A DNA stretch of 41,580 nucleotides from the NCBI GenBank assembly GCA_022572685.1, contig JACZVL010000004.1, forward strand, positions 1-41,580. The letters are read 5' to 3'. The stretch comes from Pseudomonadota bacterium (GTDB taxonomy: Bacteria; Pseudomonadota; Alphaproteobacteria; Kiloniellales; J153). The position numbers and the translations under genes are program-made. Numbering within the stretch: the stretch's first letter is position 1; each line of letters starts with the position of its first letter. This document shows positions 12,310 through 20,084 of this stretch, piece after piece. The notes beneath the pieces are model-generated. The model was not told where the DNA came from, did no database searches, and saw only the letters and a list, made by a program, of their open reading frames with translations.

Positions 12310-12609
12310 ATGCTAGCCACCCAGCAAGACCCGGAGAGGGAGAAACTGGCCCGCCGCTATGTCTGGTGGCGGGAGCCGGACGCGGCGCTTGGCGACCTGC
12401 CGCGCCTGCTGTGCCAGATCATGGCCTTCGGGACCGCGCGGGACTATGTGGCGGCGCGGCGAATCTGGGGCGAGGGCGCCTTCAAGGACGCGCTTGGCGG
12501 CGCGCTTCCCGGCGCCATGGACGCGCGCTCCTGGGCGTACTGGCATCGGTACTTCAAGCTGCCGGAGCGCGCCATGCCGACAAGGTGCTTCGATGACGCC
12601 GCACCTTGA
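12310..12609 (+). CDS. Small protein preceding an AbiEii-type nucleotidyltransferase; candidate antitoxin or partner
   Basis: MLATQQDPEREKLARRYVWWREPDAALGDLPRLLCQIMAFGTARDYVAARRIWGEGAFKDALGGALPGAMDARSWAYWHRYF; overlaps next gene by 17 bp. Confidence 0.6.
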   Translation: MLATQQDPEREKLARRYVWWREPDAALGDLPRLLCQIMAFGTARDYVAARRIWGEGAFKDALGGALPGAMDARSWAYWHRYFKLPERAMPTRCFDDAAP

Positions 12610-13264
12610 AATCCTGCCGCCGCCGCAACGCGGGTTCTGGGACGCCCATGCGCGGAGCGTTCCCGAGGGCTGGGTTCTCTATGGCGAAACCGCGATCGCC
12701 TTGCGATACGGACACCGGAGCTCGGTCGATTTCGATTTCTTCTCCGACCGCGAGCTGAACGAGGACGCGCTCAGGCGAGAGGTGCGGCCGCTGCGTGACG
12801 GCACGGTCGTCGTTCGGCGGCCAGATACGCTGATCGTGGCCGCACCTGTCGATGACGGCGAGGTCCGCCTGTCCTTTTTCGGGTCCATAGGCTTCGGCCG
12901 CGTGGGCGAACCGGATCGAATGCCGGGCAAGTTTCCGATCGCATCGCCACTCGATCTTCTGGCGACGAAATTGAAGGTCTTGCTTCAACGCGTCGAGGCC
13001 CGGGATTACCTCGACGTGGAAGTATTGCTGCGTGGGGGTCTGTCGCTGAATCAGGGCGTTTCGGCCGCGCTGGCCCTGTTCCCCGATCAAATCAATCCCC
13101 TGGACGTCGCGAAGACCGTCGGCTGGTTCAAAGAGGGCGATCTCGACGCTCGACTGCCCGAGGGCGTCAAAAAATTCCTGACGGCGGCGTCGGTGTCGTT
13201 CCAACCCGAGGTCCACGCCATGAGGCTGGCCGCAAGGAAACTGGGACCGGACGCGGCGGCTTGA
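12593..13264 (+). CDS. Nucleotidyltransferase AbiEii/AbiGii-type toxin family protein
   Basis: VLYGETAIALRYGHRSSVDFDFFSDRELNEDAL...SPLDLLATKLKVLLQRVEARDYLDVEVLLRGG; GxT/A...SxDFDFF nucleotidyltransferase signature and KxxxxxxRxxxRDYxD. Confidence 0.8.
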   Translation: MTPHLEILPPPQRGFWDAHARSVPEGWVLYGETAIALRYGHRSSVDFDFFSDRELNEDALRREVRPLRDGTVVVRRPDTLIVAAPVDDGEVRLSFFGSIGFGRVGEPDRMPGKFPIASPLDLLATKLKVLLQRVEARDYLDVEVLLRGGLSLNQGVSAALALFPDQINPLDVAKTVGWFKEGDLDARLPEGVKKFLTAASVSFQPEVHAMRLAARKLGPDAAA

Positions 13265-13310
13265 GGCGCGCTGGCGGCGCTCGGCCGCGAACTCCCTGGG
13301 TACTTGGCCG

Positions 13311-13547
13311 CTACCGAAACGGCGAACCATCCTGCCGTTCCGCCAGGCTCAAGGCGCGGAGAATGGCGAGGGCGCTGTCCACGAGGATCGACGTCGAGCC
13401 CTTCTCGAACTTGACCACCGTGGGTTGGGTCACCCCGGCCAGCGCGGCCAGGTCCCGCTGGCTCAGGCGCTCCTGTTTTCGGACCGTAACGGCCTCGCGC
13501 ACCAGTCGTTCCCAATTCAGCATGGTCGCTCCGTCGTTCAGGGACAA
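13311..13547 (-). CDS. XRE-family HTH protein, HipB-like antitoxin
   Basis: LSQRDLAALAGVTQPTVVKFEKGSTSILVDSALAILRALSL. Confidence 0.85.
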   Translation of the reverse strand: MSLNDGATMLNWERLVREAVTVRKQERLSQRDLAALAGVTQPTVVKFEKGSTSILVDSALAILRALSLAERQDGSPFR

Positions 13548-14728
13548 ATACGAAAGTACGCCGCGCGTAGCGTGTCGGCGAAAAGGTCGCGAAAATCGTT
13601 TTCCTCGACCCTTTCCGGCGGCGGCACGAGCCCGAGAAGCTGTTCTCTTCTCTTCGCAAAACCTTCAAAGGTTCTCGCGATCGCCGGCCGGGGCAATCCC
13701 AGTTTCAGCCCTAATCCGGTCAACAAATCTCTGTCGATTTGGTCGAACTGGCGAAGTTCATTGTCGATGCGCAGACCGAACCGCGTGCTGTAGCCTTGAG
13801 CGCCGTAGATATAGGTATTGACGATATCGTAGGCAGGCGAGAGGCGCAGCCCAACGACCGTTTCGAGCAACGAGAAATTCTTCAGATGGCAGTCGCAATT
13901 GCCGATCAAGGCATAGGCGACGATACGCTGAAAGTACCGCAGAATATCTATTTCGGGGCGGGCGCTGTGGCGGGTGATCGCCGCGCCGATGTCTTCGAAA
14001 CCGGCGTCGTATTTTCCCAAGTAATCTCTTCCCCGCGGCTTGGACAGGATTTGCGCGAAATCCTCGAGCCTGAGCTTGTCGCCATCGGGCGTGCGGTCGA
14101 AGCGGCGCACGACGAGTGCCGGTCTGGGAATTCCCACGACCGCGGCGGGCTCCGCCTCCACCACCTGGTCGCGCCCCAAGAGCAGTCGGGCCGCCTTGAG
14201 AGCGAGCGTCTCGTTGGCAACGATATTGGGAAGATCGTCACTCGGAAACTTCGCGATGTAAGGCGCGGGGCCGGCGGCTCCCGCCGGAACGAACCCCGCC
14301 GCGCCCTTGGTGACGAGAAGTTTCGGTTGTACCCCGGAGAGGGTCCGCTTGCCCGCGACGGCCGCCGCGGTGAGTTCGTCGAGCTGCCCCCGGCCGGCGG
14401 AGACCGGAGGCTCCACGGGCGCGTGAATCGAAACGGCGCCGATGCAGTCCACGCCAAAAGCAAGCAGGATGCCGAAATCGTCCTCGACGGCGATCTCGGC
14501 GGTCCTGGCTTGTCGATCTCGCAGCCAGCCCTCCGGCCCCAGGTGCTCGAAGAAGGGATGCAAACCTACCGGCCAGGTGTGACTGTCATGGGCGCGTGGC
14601 AGGGCGCAGGCGATGTCCTCCGGGAACTGGCGGTCGTACTCGAAGACCGTCCCGCCCTCGGCGGTCTCGCGCAAGGTCCCGGCTCGGCGGTCCTTGAAGT
14701 CTATCCGGGCATGACGCAGCGCAGCCAT
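13538..14728 (-). CDS. HipA-family serine/threonine kinase toxin
   Basis: 396 aa; GKRTLSGVQPKLLV, APYIAKFPSDD, VVRRFDRTPDGDKLRLEDFAQI, GNCDCHLKNFSL, LSPAYDIVNT. Confidence 0.92.
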   Translation of the reverse strand: MAALRHARIDFKDRRAGTLRETAEGGTVFEYDRQFPEDIACALPRAHDSHTWPVGLHPFFEHLGPEGWLRDRQARTAEIAVEDDFGILLAFGVDCIGAVSIHAPVEPPVSAGRGQLDELTAAAVAGKRTLSGVQPKLLVTKGAAGFVPAGAAGPAPYIAKFPSDDLPNIVANETLALKAARLLLGRDQVVEAEPAAVVGIPRPALVVRRFDRTPDGDKLRLEDFAQILSKPRGRDYLGKYDAGFEDIGAAITRHSARPEIDILRYFQRIVAYALIGNCDCHLKNFSLLETVVGLRLSPAYDIVNTYIYGAQGYSTRFGLRIDNELRQFDQIDRDLLTGLGLKLGLPRPAIARTFEGFAKRREQLLGLVPPPERVEENDFRDLFADTLRAAYFRICP

Positions 14729-14730
14729 CC

Positions 14731-14830
14731 GATTAACGATCGTTATTCATTCTTAGTTTTCGGCAGAGTTAGATAAACTATTGTTTATCAAATAGCGGTC
14801 GTCAATACAATAGATAAACGATCCTTTCTC
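14731..14830. promoter_or_regulatory. Three 18-bp palindromic operator-like boxes with exact 41-bp period
   Basis: GATTAACGATCGTTATTC (14731-14748), GATAAACTATTGTTTATC (14772-14789), GATAAACGATCCTTTCTC (14813-14830). Confidence 0.7.
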
Positions 14831-14875
14831 AAAAAATCGCTTGTCGGGTCCACGCGGATCGCGGCCTTGTTCGGG

Positions 14876-15922
14876 TTAGCCGCCCCCGCCCTCGACCGGG
14901 CCATCGGCTTTCTTCCAGGCGTCGAGGCCGCCCTTGATGTGGCAGGCGTTGGTCAGCCCGGCTTCCCGGGCCGCCTGCACCGCCATCGCCGAGCGCTCGC
15001 CGTAGGCGCAGTAGAACACCAGGCGCTTGCCGGCCGCCGAGGCCAGCTGGTGCAGCAGGCCGCCGGGCCGGACGTTCCGGTCGAGCTCCGGATAGGGCGC
15101 GTGGGCCGAGCCCGGAATCTCGCCGTGGCGCGCGCGCTCGGCCCGGTCGCGCAGGTCCACCAGCACGATCTCCGGCCCGCCGAGCAGGGCCTGGGCCTCG
15201 GCGCAACTCAGCGACCAGCCGCGCGCCTCGATCTCGTCCTGGCTCAGGCCCTGGCGCAGGTTGGCCGGCACCGCGACATCCATCTGCTTCGGGTCGGGCA
15301 GCTTGAGGTTGTCCATGATGGCGGCGTATTCCGCGGCGGAAGACACCTGGAGGCGCGGGTTGTGGGCGCGCTCCTCGCCGATGGTGGAGACCGTGTCGCC
15401 CTTGTAGTCGTGGCCCGGGTAGACCAGGGTTTCGGCGGGCAGGGTCAGCAGCTTGGTGAAGATCGAGTGGTAGGCGGCGTGGGAATCGCCGTGCTGGAAA
15501 TCGGTGCGCCCGGTGCCCCGGATGAACAGGGTGTCGCCGGTGAACACCCGGTCGTCCATCAGGAAACAGTAGGAATCGTCGGTGTGGCCGGGCGTGTAGA
15601 GCGCGGTCAGGCGCAAGCCCTCGATCTCGATCGGGTCGCCGTCGGAGACCCGCTGGGAGACCACGTCGACCTGGCTCTCCGCCCCCATCACGGTGATGCA
15701 GCGGGTGCGGTCGCGCAGCGCGCCCATGCCGGTGATGTGGTCGGCGTGGACGTGGGTGTCGAGCGCTTTCACCAGCTTGAGGTCGAGCTCCTCCAGCAGC
15801 CGGAGATAGCGGTCGACCTTCTCCAGCACCGGGTCGATGATCAGCGCCTCGCCGCCGCGCCGGGAGGCCAGCAGATAGGTATAAGTGCAGGACACGCTCT
15901 CGAACAGCTGACGGAAGATCAT
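14876..15922 (-). CDS. Metallo-beta-lactamase-fold persulfide dioxygenase (ETHE1-like) fused to a C-terminal rhodanese domain
   Basis: THVHADHITGMG, YTPGHTDDSYCFLMDDRVFTGDTLFIRGTGRTDFQHGD, YPGHDYKG; C-terminal LVDLRDRAERARHGEIPGSAHAPY...VFYCAYGERSAMAVQAAREAG. Confidence 0.92.
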   Translation of the reverse strand: MIFRQLFESVSCTYTYLLASRRGGEALIIDPVLEKVDRYLRLLEELDLKLVKALDTHVHADHITGMGALRDRTRCITVMGAESQVDVVSQRVSDGDPIEIEGLRLTALYTPGHTDDSYCFLMDDRVFTGDTLFIRGTGRTDFQHGDSHAAYHSIFTKLLTLPAETLVYPGHDYKGDTVSTIGEERAHNPRLQVSSAAEYAAIMDNLKLPDPKQMDVAVPANLRQGLSQDEIEARGWSLSCAEAQALLGGPEIVLVDLRDRAERARHGEIPGSAHAPYPELDRNVRPGGLLHQLASAAGKRLVFYCAYGERSAMAVQAAREAGLTNACHIKGGLDAWKKADGPVEGGGG

Positions 15923-15982
15923 GGCGGGGCCTCGCGGGTTGCGAACGCGGGGGCCTAGATTAGCACGGGCGCGCTCCGCCCT

Positions 15983-16030
15983 CTATCCCACCGCGATCAC
16001 CGGCTCGCCCAGCACCTCCAACTGCGGCCC
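15983..16030 (-). pseudogene. 3'-terminal remnant of a mandelate racemase/enolase-superfamily gene
   Basis: Minus-strand translation [15 protein letters not shown] matches the C-terminus [15 protein letters not shown] of the gene at 18132-19235; 35/41 nt identical (15990-16030 vs 18139-18179). Confidence 0.75.
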
Positions 16031-16227
16031 TCACAGCGGCAAATGGTCATCGGGCTGGGGTCTGGATCGCCAAATTAGCCCGATGTAGAGGGAGATTGCC
16101 ACGTACCATTCCAAATTAGAATTCTACTTCCTATTGAGTGTATTCTGTGGTAACACTCTCGCTAATCGGGAATCATCGCTTTTTCGTAGGTTCCCAATAG
16201 TGCTTCAGCAACTCAGGGAGATATCTA

Positions 16228-16443
16228 ATGGCTGTACGGAAAGGCATTGGTTCGCAAGAGCTTCAACGCACAAGTGGTGCACTCGAACTAACGGAACTTT
16301 CTGGCAAGGATTTCAATAATGAGATCGCTAAGTCCCGCATCATGGATGCGGTCCATAGGCACGTGAGAGAAGATCTCGGTGTTGCGCCGGACGAGGTTGA
16401 AGTCAAATTTGGACTGAAATTTAGCCTCGACATCGAGTTTTGA
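16228..16443 (+). CDS. Short 71-aa peptide, putative radical SAM-modified (RiPP) precursor
   Basis: AGGGAG (16215-16220) 7 nt before ATG; MAVRKGIGSQELQRTSGALELTELSGKDFNNEIAKSRIMDAVHRHVREDLGVAPDEVEVKFGLKFSLDIEF; directly upstream of the radical SAM gene. Confidence 0.65.
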   Translation: MAVRKGIGSQELQRTSGALELTELSGKDFNNEIAKSRIMDAVHRHVREDLGVAPDEVEVKFGLKFSLDIEF

Positions 16444-16455
16444 TTCCGAGAGAGA

Positions 16456-16476
16456 CGAGGGCTTCCGAAGTCCTCG
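16456..16476 (+). promoter_or_regulatory. Intercistronic 9-bp hairpin between peptide gene and radical SAM gene
   Basis: CGAGGGCTT-CCG-AAGTCCTCG (one G-T wobble); no U-tract follows. Confidence 0.6.
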
Positions 16477-16507
16477 CCTCAAATTATGCCGCAGAACTTT
16501 ACGCAAA

Positions 16508-17725
16508 ATGTTTCAGACGGTAATCATCAAGCTTACCGCAGTCTGTAATCTAGACTGCACGTACTGTTACATGTTCAATCTTTCGGACAAGACCTTCTTG
16601 CGTGTCCCTGCCATGATGGCGCACGAGACTGCGGCCGCCGTAATTGATCTAGTTGATAGGCATCTAAGCCGTCACGGCAGCCCACCATTCCAAGTAGTCC
16701 TGCACGGCGGCGAACCAACGCTGTGGCCGACGGCGGACTTCCAACACTTGCTTGAACGGGTTGATGCGTTATGTGGCAAGCACGCACGTGTTAAGGTTAG
16801 TCTGCAAACCAATGGTGTTATGCTGCGGCCCGCGCTTGTGCGACTGTTGGCATTACACCGGGTGTCTATTGGTATTAGCCTCGATGGTCCAAAGCCGTAT
16901 AACGACCAGGTTCGCGTCGACCATTGCGGCCGAGGGTCATACGACAAGGTAATTCGCACCGTTACGGCGCTATTAGACCAGGAGGGCCAAGGCAATCTTA
17001 TCGGCGGCTTTTTGGCCGTAGCTCAGCCGCAGATCCCACCGCTGCAATTTCTTGATTGGATCGCAAGACTTCCGGTCCCTCGAGTAGATGTGCTGTGGCC
17101 CATCGAATTCAATTACGACAACCCGCCTTGGTCTGACGTTCGGTTCGCCGATTACATTCGAAAGCCCCGGTACGGGCATTGGTTTGCAACATTGTTTGAG
17201 CATTGGTGGCGACGCGATGATCCGGAGATCTACATCCGCCATTTCTATGACATCCTCGAACGCATGGCGGGAAGCAAGGTCCATACGGATGCAATCGGCA
17301 ACGACATGTTGAACATGTTCGTGGTCAACACCGACGGTGGCATCGAATACCCGGATTATTTTCGCGCTTACCGCGATGGTGGGGCGCGGACACCTTTTAA
17401 TGTGTTCGAACATGATCTCGACGAAATTTTGGCCGACGAAGTATTCAGTTATTGTTTGAACATGGGTCAGCACCAACCGGTCGAATGCCGAAAGTGTCCG
17501 CACCTGCATGTTTGTGGAGGCGGATTTCTGCCAGGTCGGATGGCAACGGGCGAGACAGTCCCATTGCGAAAGTCTGTGCTTTGTTATGATCACTATTACT
17601 TTCTTTCGAGAGTTGCCGAGTTGGCCGCACCGTATTTGGCGAAGTCTACTGCATTGGGTCAAAGTGTTAACGTTGGCGGTGAATTGTCCGCCTTCGCGTC
17701 GCAAGAGAGCTTGAGAGTGACGTAA
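16508..17725 (+). CDS. Radical SAM/SPASM domain protein, putative peptide maturase
   Basis: 405 aa; CNLDCTYCYMFNLSD (CxxxCxxC), VVLHGGEPTLW, VSLQTNGVML, ISLDGP; C-terminal CRKCPHLHVCGGGFLPGR...SVLCYDHYYF SPASM-like cysteines. Confidence 0.92.
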   Translation: MFQTVIIKLTAVCNLDCTYCYMFNLSDKTFLRVPAMMAHETAAAVIDLVDRHLSRHGSPPFQVVLHGGEPTLWPTADFQHLLERVDALCGKHARVKVSLQTNGVMLRPALVRLLALHRVSIGISLDGPKPYNDQVRVDHCGRGSYDKVIRTVTALLDQEGQGNLIGGFLAVAQPQIPPLQFLDWIARLPVPRVDVLWPIEFNYDNPPWSDVRFADYIRKPRYGHWFATLFEHWWRRDDPEIYIRHFYDILERMAGSKVHTDAIGNDMLNMFVVNTDGGIEYPDYFRAYRDGGARTPFNVFEHDLDEILADEVFSYCLNMGQHQPVECRKCPHLHVCGGGFLPGRMATGETVPLRKSVLCYDHYYFLSRVAELAAPYLAKSTALGQSVNVGGELSAFASQESLRVT

Positions 17726-17728
17726 AGC

Positions 17729-17872
17729 GTGTGGAACAGCGTGGGCGTGGTGATCGAGCTCGGCCCAGTCGGTCTTATCCACCAAGACGACAAGCTCGTG
17801 CTTCATGTTGATGGTCTGATCGAGACCGGCGCGGAAAAGATCGTCATGCCGCGCCTTCTGCTGGTATTTCGA
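17729..17872 (-). pseudogene. Decayed N-terminal fragment of an IS5-like DDE transposase
   Basis: Minus-strand frame SKYQQKARHDDLFRAGLDQTINMKHELVVLVDKTDWAELDHHAHAVPH resembles the start of IS5-type transposases (..LFRxxLDQIINMxHELVxLAxxIDWxxL..); a stop directly follows the first candidate ATG and homology is lost near 17728. Confidence 0.5.
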
Positions 17873-18131
17873 TCACATCCGATCCTCCAATATCAATGCC
17901 TTGAGGGAATCACAAATCGGCCGGAAAATGATTCCTAATTCGCAAGAAAACGGTCGCCAAAACTAAGGTTTCCTGCAAATTCGGTAAATTCGAATCAGTG
18001 AAAACGCCAGGCAAATCAAAGGCGGTCTGGTTTTTCACAGGGACCGACATGATTGCGAAATGTCTCGCGTGCGTTCCCCCACCCCATGGCAATTGCTCAA
18101 CGGTGGCGTCAGCAAATCGTCGTGGCGCGAC

Positions 18132-19235
18132 TCAGGAGACCGCGATCACCGGCTCGCCGAGCACTTCCATGCGCGGCCGCACGCCCAGGCCGGGGGCGTC
18201 GGAGGCGGCCATGCGGCCGGCGAGGCGTTGGGGGGCGCCCTCGGCGATCGACACGCTCACGTAGCTGTTGAAGTCGGTGGCGGTGAAGCGGAACGGTTCC
18301 GGGGTCGAGTGGTAGAGGTGGGCGATGGCGGCGGTCACGATGTCGCCGCCCCAGGAATCCTCGATGGTCATGGCGAGGCCCATGGCGACGCAGAGATCGC
18401 GGAGCCGGCGCGCCTTGGTCAGGCCGCCCAGCTTGCTGATCTTGATATTCACCACGTCCATGGCCCCATCGGCGTGGCCGCGCAGCAGCATCTCGATGCC
18501 GTCCACCGATTCGTCGAGCACGAAGGGCTGGTCGCAGTGGCGGCGCACGCTCAGGCACTCCTCGTAAGACAGGCAGGGCTGCTCGATATAGACGTCGAGG
18601 TCGCGGACCGCGCGCAGCACGCGCAGGGCCTGATGGGGCAGCCAGCCGGTGTTGGCGTCGGCGATCAGCACGTCGCCGGCCTCACACCGCTCGGCACAGG
18701 CTTGGATGCGCGCGATGTCGGTGTCCGGGTCGCCGCCGACCTTGAGCTGGAAGCGCCGGTAGCCCTCGGCCCGGTAGCCGGCGACCCGGGCCGCCATGGC
18801 GTCCGGCGCGTCTTGCGAGATCGCCCGGTAGAGCATGCCGTCCTCGCCATCGCGCCCGCCCAGCAGGGTGCAGACCGGCAGCCCCGCGGCCTGGCCCAGG
18901 ATGTCCCAGCAGGCCATGTCGAGGGCCGATTTCACGTAGGGGTGGCCCTTGAGCCGGGCGTCCATGTGCCGGTTGAGCGCGTCGAGCTCGCGCGGGTCGC
19001 GGCCGATCAGCGCCGGCGCCAGCTCGGCGATCCCGGCGCGCGCGCCGGCGGCGTAGGACGGCAGATAGGAGGGCCCCAGCGGGCAGACCTCGCCGTGGCC
19101 GGTGACCCCGGCGTCGGTCTCGATCCGCACCACGGTGGAATCGAACACCGAGACCGACTTGCCGCCGGACCAGTGGTAGCTGCCCTCGTGCAGCGGCAGG
19201 TCGACCTGATAGGCCGATATCCTGGTGATTTTCAT
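18132..19235 (-). CDS. Enolase superfamily (MR/MLE) protein, cis-3-hydroxy-L-proline dehydratase-like
   Basis: [54 protein letters not shown]...[10 protein letters not shown]...IADANTGW...VLDESVDG...[13 protein letters not shown]...[14 protein letters not shown]. Confidence 0.85.
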   Translation of the reverse strand: MKITRISAYQVDLPLHEGSYHWSGGKSVSVFDSTVVRIETDAGVTGHGEVCPLGPSYLPSYAAGARAGIAELAPALIGRDPRELDALNRHMDARLKGHPYVKSALDMACWDILGQAAGLPVCTLLGGRDGEDGMLYRAISQDAPDAMAARVAGYRAEGYRRFQLKVGGDPDTDIARIQACAERCEAGDVLIADANTGWLPHQALRVLRAVRDLDVYIEQPCLSYEECLSVRRHCDQPFVLDESVDGIEMLLRGHADGAMDVVNIKISKLGGLTKARRLRDLCVAMGLAMTIEDSWGGDIVTAAIAHLYHSTPEPFRFTATDFNSYVSVSIAEGAPQRLAGRMAASDAPGLGVRPRMEVLGEPVIAVS

Positions 19236-19286
19236 GATGCCCCCCGGCGCCGAATGCTGTGGCCGAACCCTACCGCCGGCGCGGTC

Positions 19287-20084
19287 CTATTGCCAAAGGT
19301 TCTTGATAAAACCCGCGATGCGGGCGCAGACCAGATCCGGTCGCTCGAGGTGTGGAATGTGGCCGCAGTCCGGGATCATCCAGGCCTCGGCCGGGCCGGA
19401 CACGCCCGCCGCGATGGCCGCGACCTGGGCGGGGGAGCCGTGCGCGTCGTCGGCGCCCTGGATGACCAGGGCCGGACAGGTGATGGCGGACAGCCGGTGT
19501 TCCACGTTCCAGTCCCGGGCGCCCGGATCGAGCCAGGTCTCGGCCCAGCCGCGGAACATGGCCTCGGTGTTGGCGCCGTGGTGCCGGGCCAGGCGGTCGC
19601 GCAGGCCGCCCGCCCGCCAGCGCGCGACCACGGCCTCGATGCCGCCCCGGGTCACGTCCTCGACGAAAACGTGCGCGGCCAAGGTCACGCAGGCCTCGGC
19701 GCGTTCGGGGCAGGCGGCGGCGTAGAGCAGGGCGATGGTGCCGCCGTCGCTGTGCCCGATCAGGACCGGCCGCCTGACGCCGCAAGCCGCCAGCACCTCG
19801 GGCAAGGCGTCTTCGGCCTCCCGTTCCAGATGGTCCCGGGGCCGCGGCAGCGCGAGCGCCTCGGAGCCGCCGAAGCCCCAGCGTTCGTAGAGCAGGCCCG
19901 ACAGGCCCGTGGCCCGGCACAGGGCGGCGGGAAAGTCCTCCCATTGCGGGATGCTGCCCAGGCCCTCGTGCAGGAACACCAGGCAGCGCGCCCCGGGCGC
20001 GGCCGGCCCGCCGATCCACTGCGCGCGCAAGCGCCGGCCCGCCGCGGTGATCTGGAAGAATTCGCCCGGCGCGAAGGCGCTCAC
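19287..20084 (-). CDS. Alpha/beta hydrolase
   Basis: VFLHEGLGSIPQWEDFPAALCRATG, LIGHSDGGTIALLYAA, nucleophile motif GHSDGG. Confidence 0.88.
   Translation of the reverse strand: MSAFAPGEFFQITAAGRRLRAQWIGGPAAPGARCLVFLHEGLGSIPQWEDFPAALCRATGLSGLLYERWGFGGSEALALPRPRDHLEREAEDALPEVLAACGVRRPVLIGHSDGGTIALLYAAACPERAEACVTLAAHVFVEDVTRGGIEAVVARWRAGGLRDRLARHHGANTEAMFRGWAETWLDPGARDWNVEHRLSAITCPALVIQGADDAHGSPAQVAAIAAGVSGPAEAWMIPDCGHIPHLERPDLVCARIAGFIKNLWQ

Noticed and set aside
16973-17806. 277-aa minus-strand ORF overlapping the radical SAM gene
   Set aside because: Only its first ~26 codons look like real (transposase-derived) sequence; the rest is antisense to a well-supported radical SAM protein.
17906-17935. 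GGAATCA-N16-TGATTCC as a standalone mobile element (MITE)
   Set aside because: 7-bp arms only, inside degraded IS-like DNA; too short to call without repeat-copy evidence.
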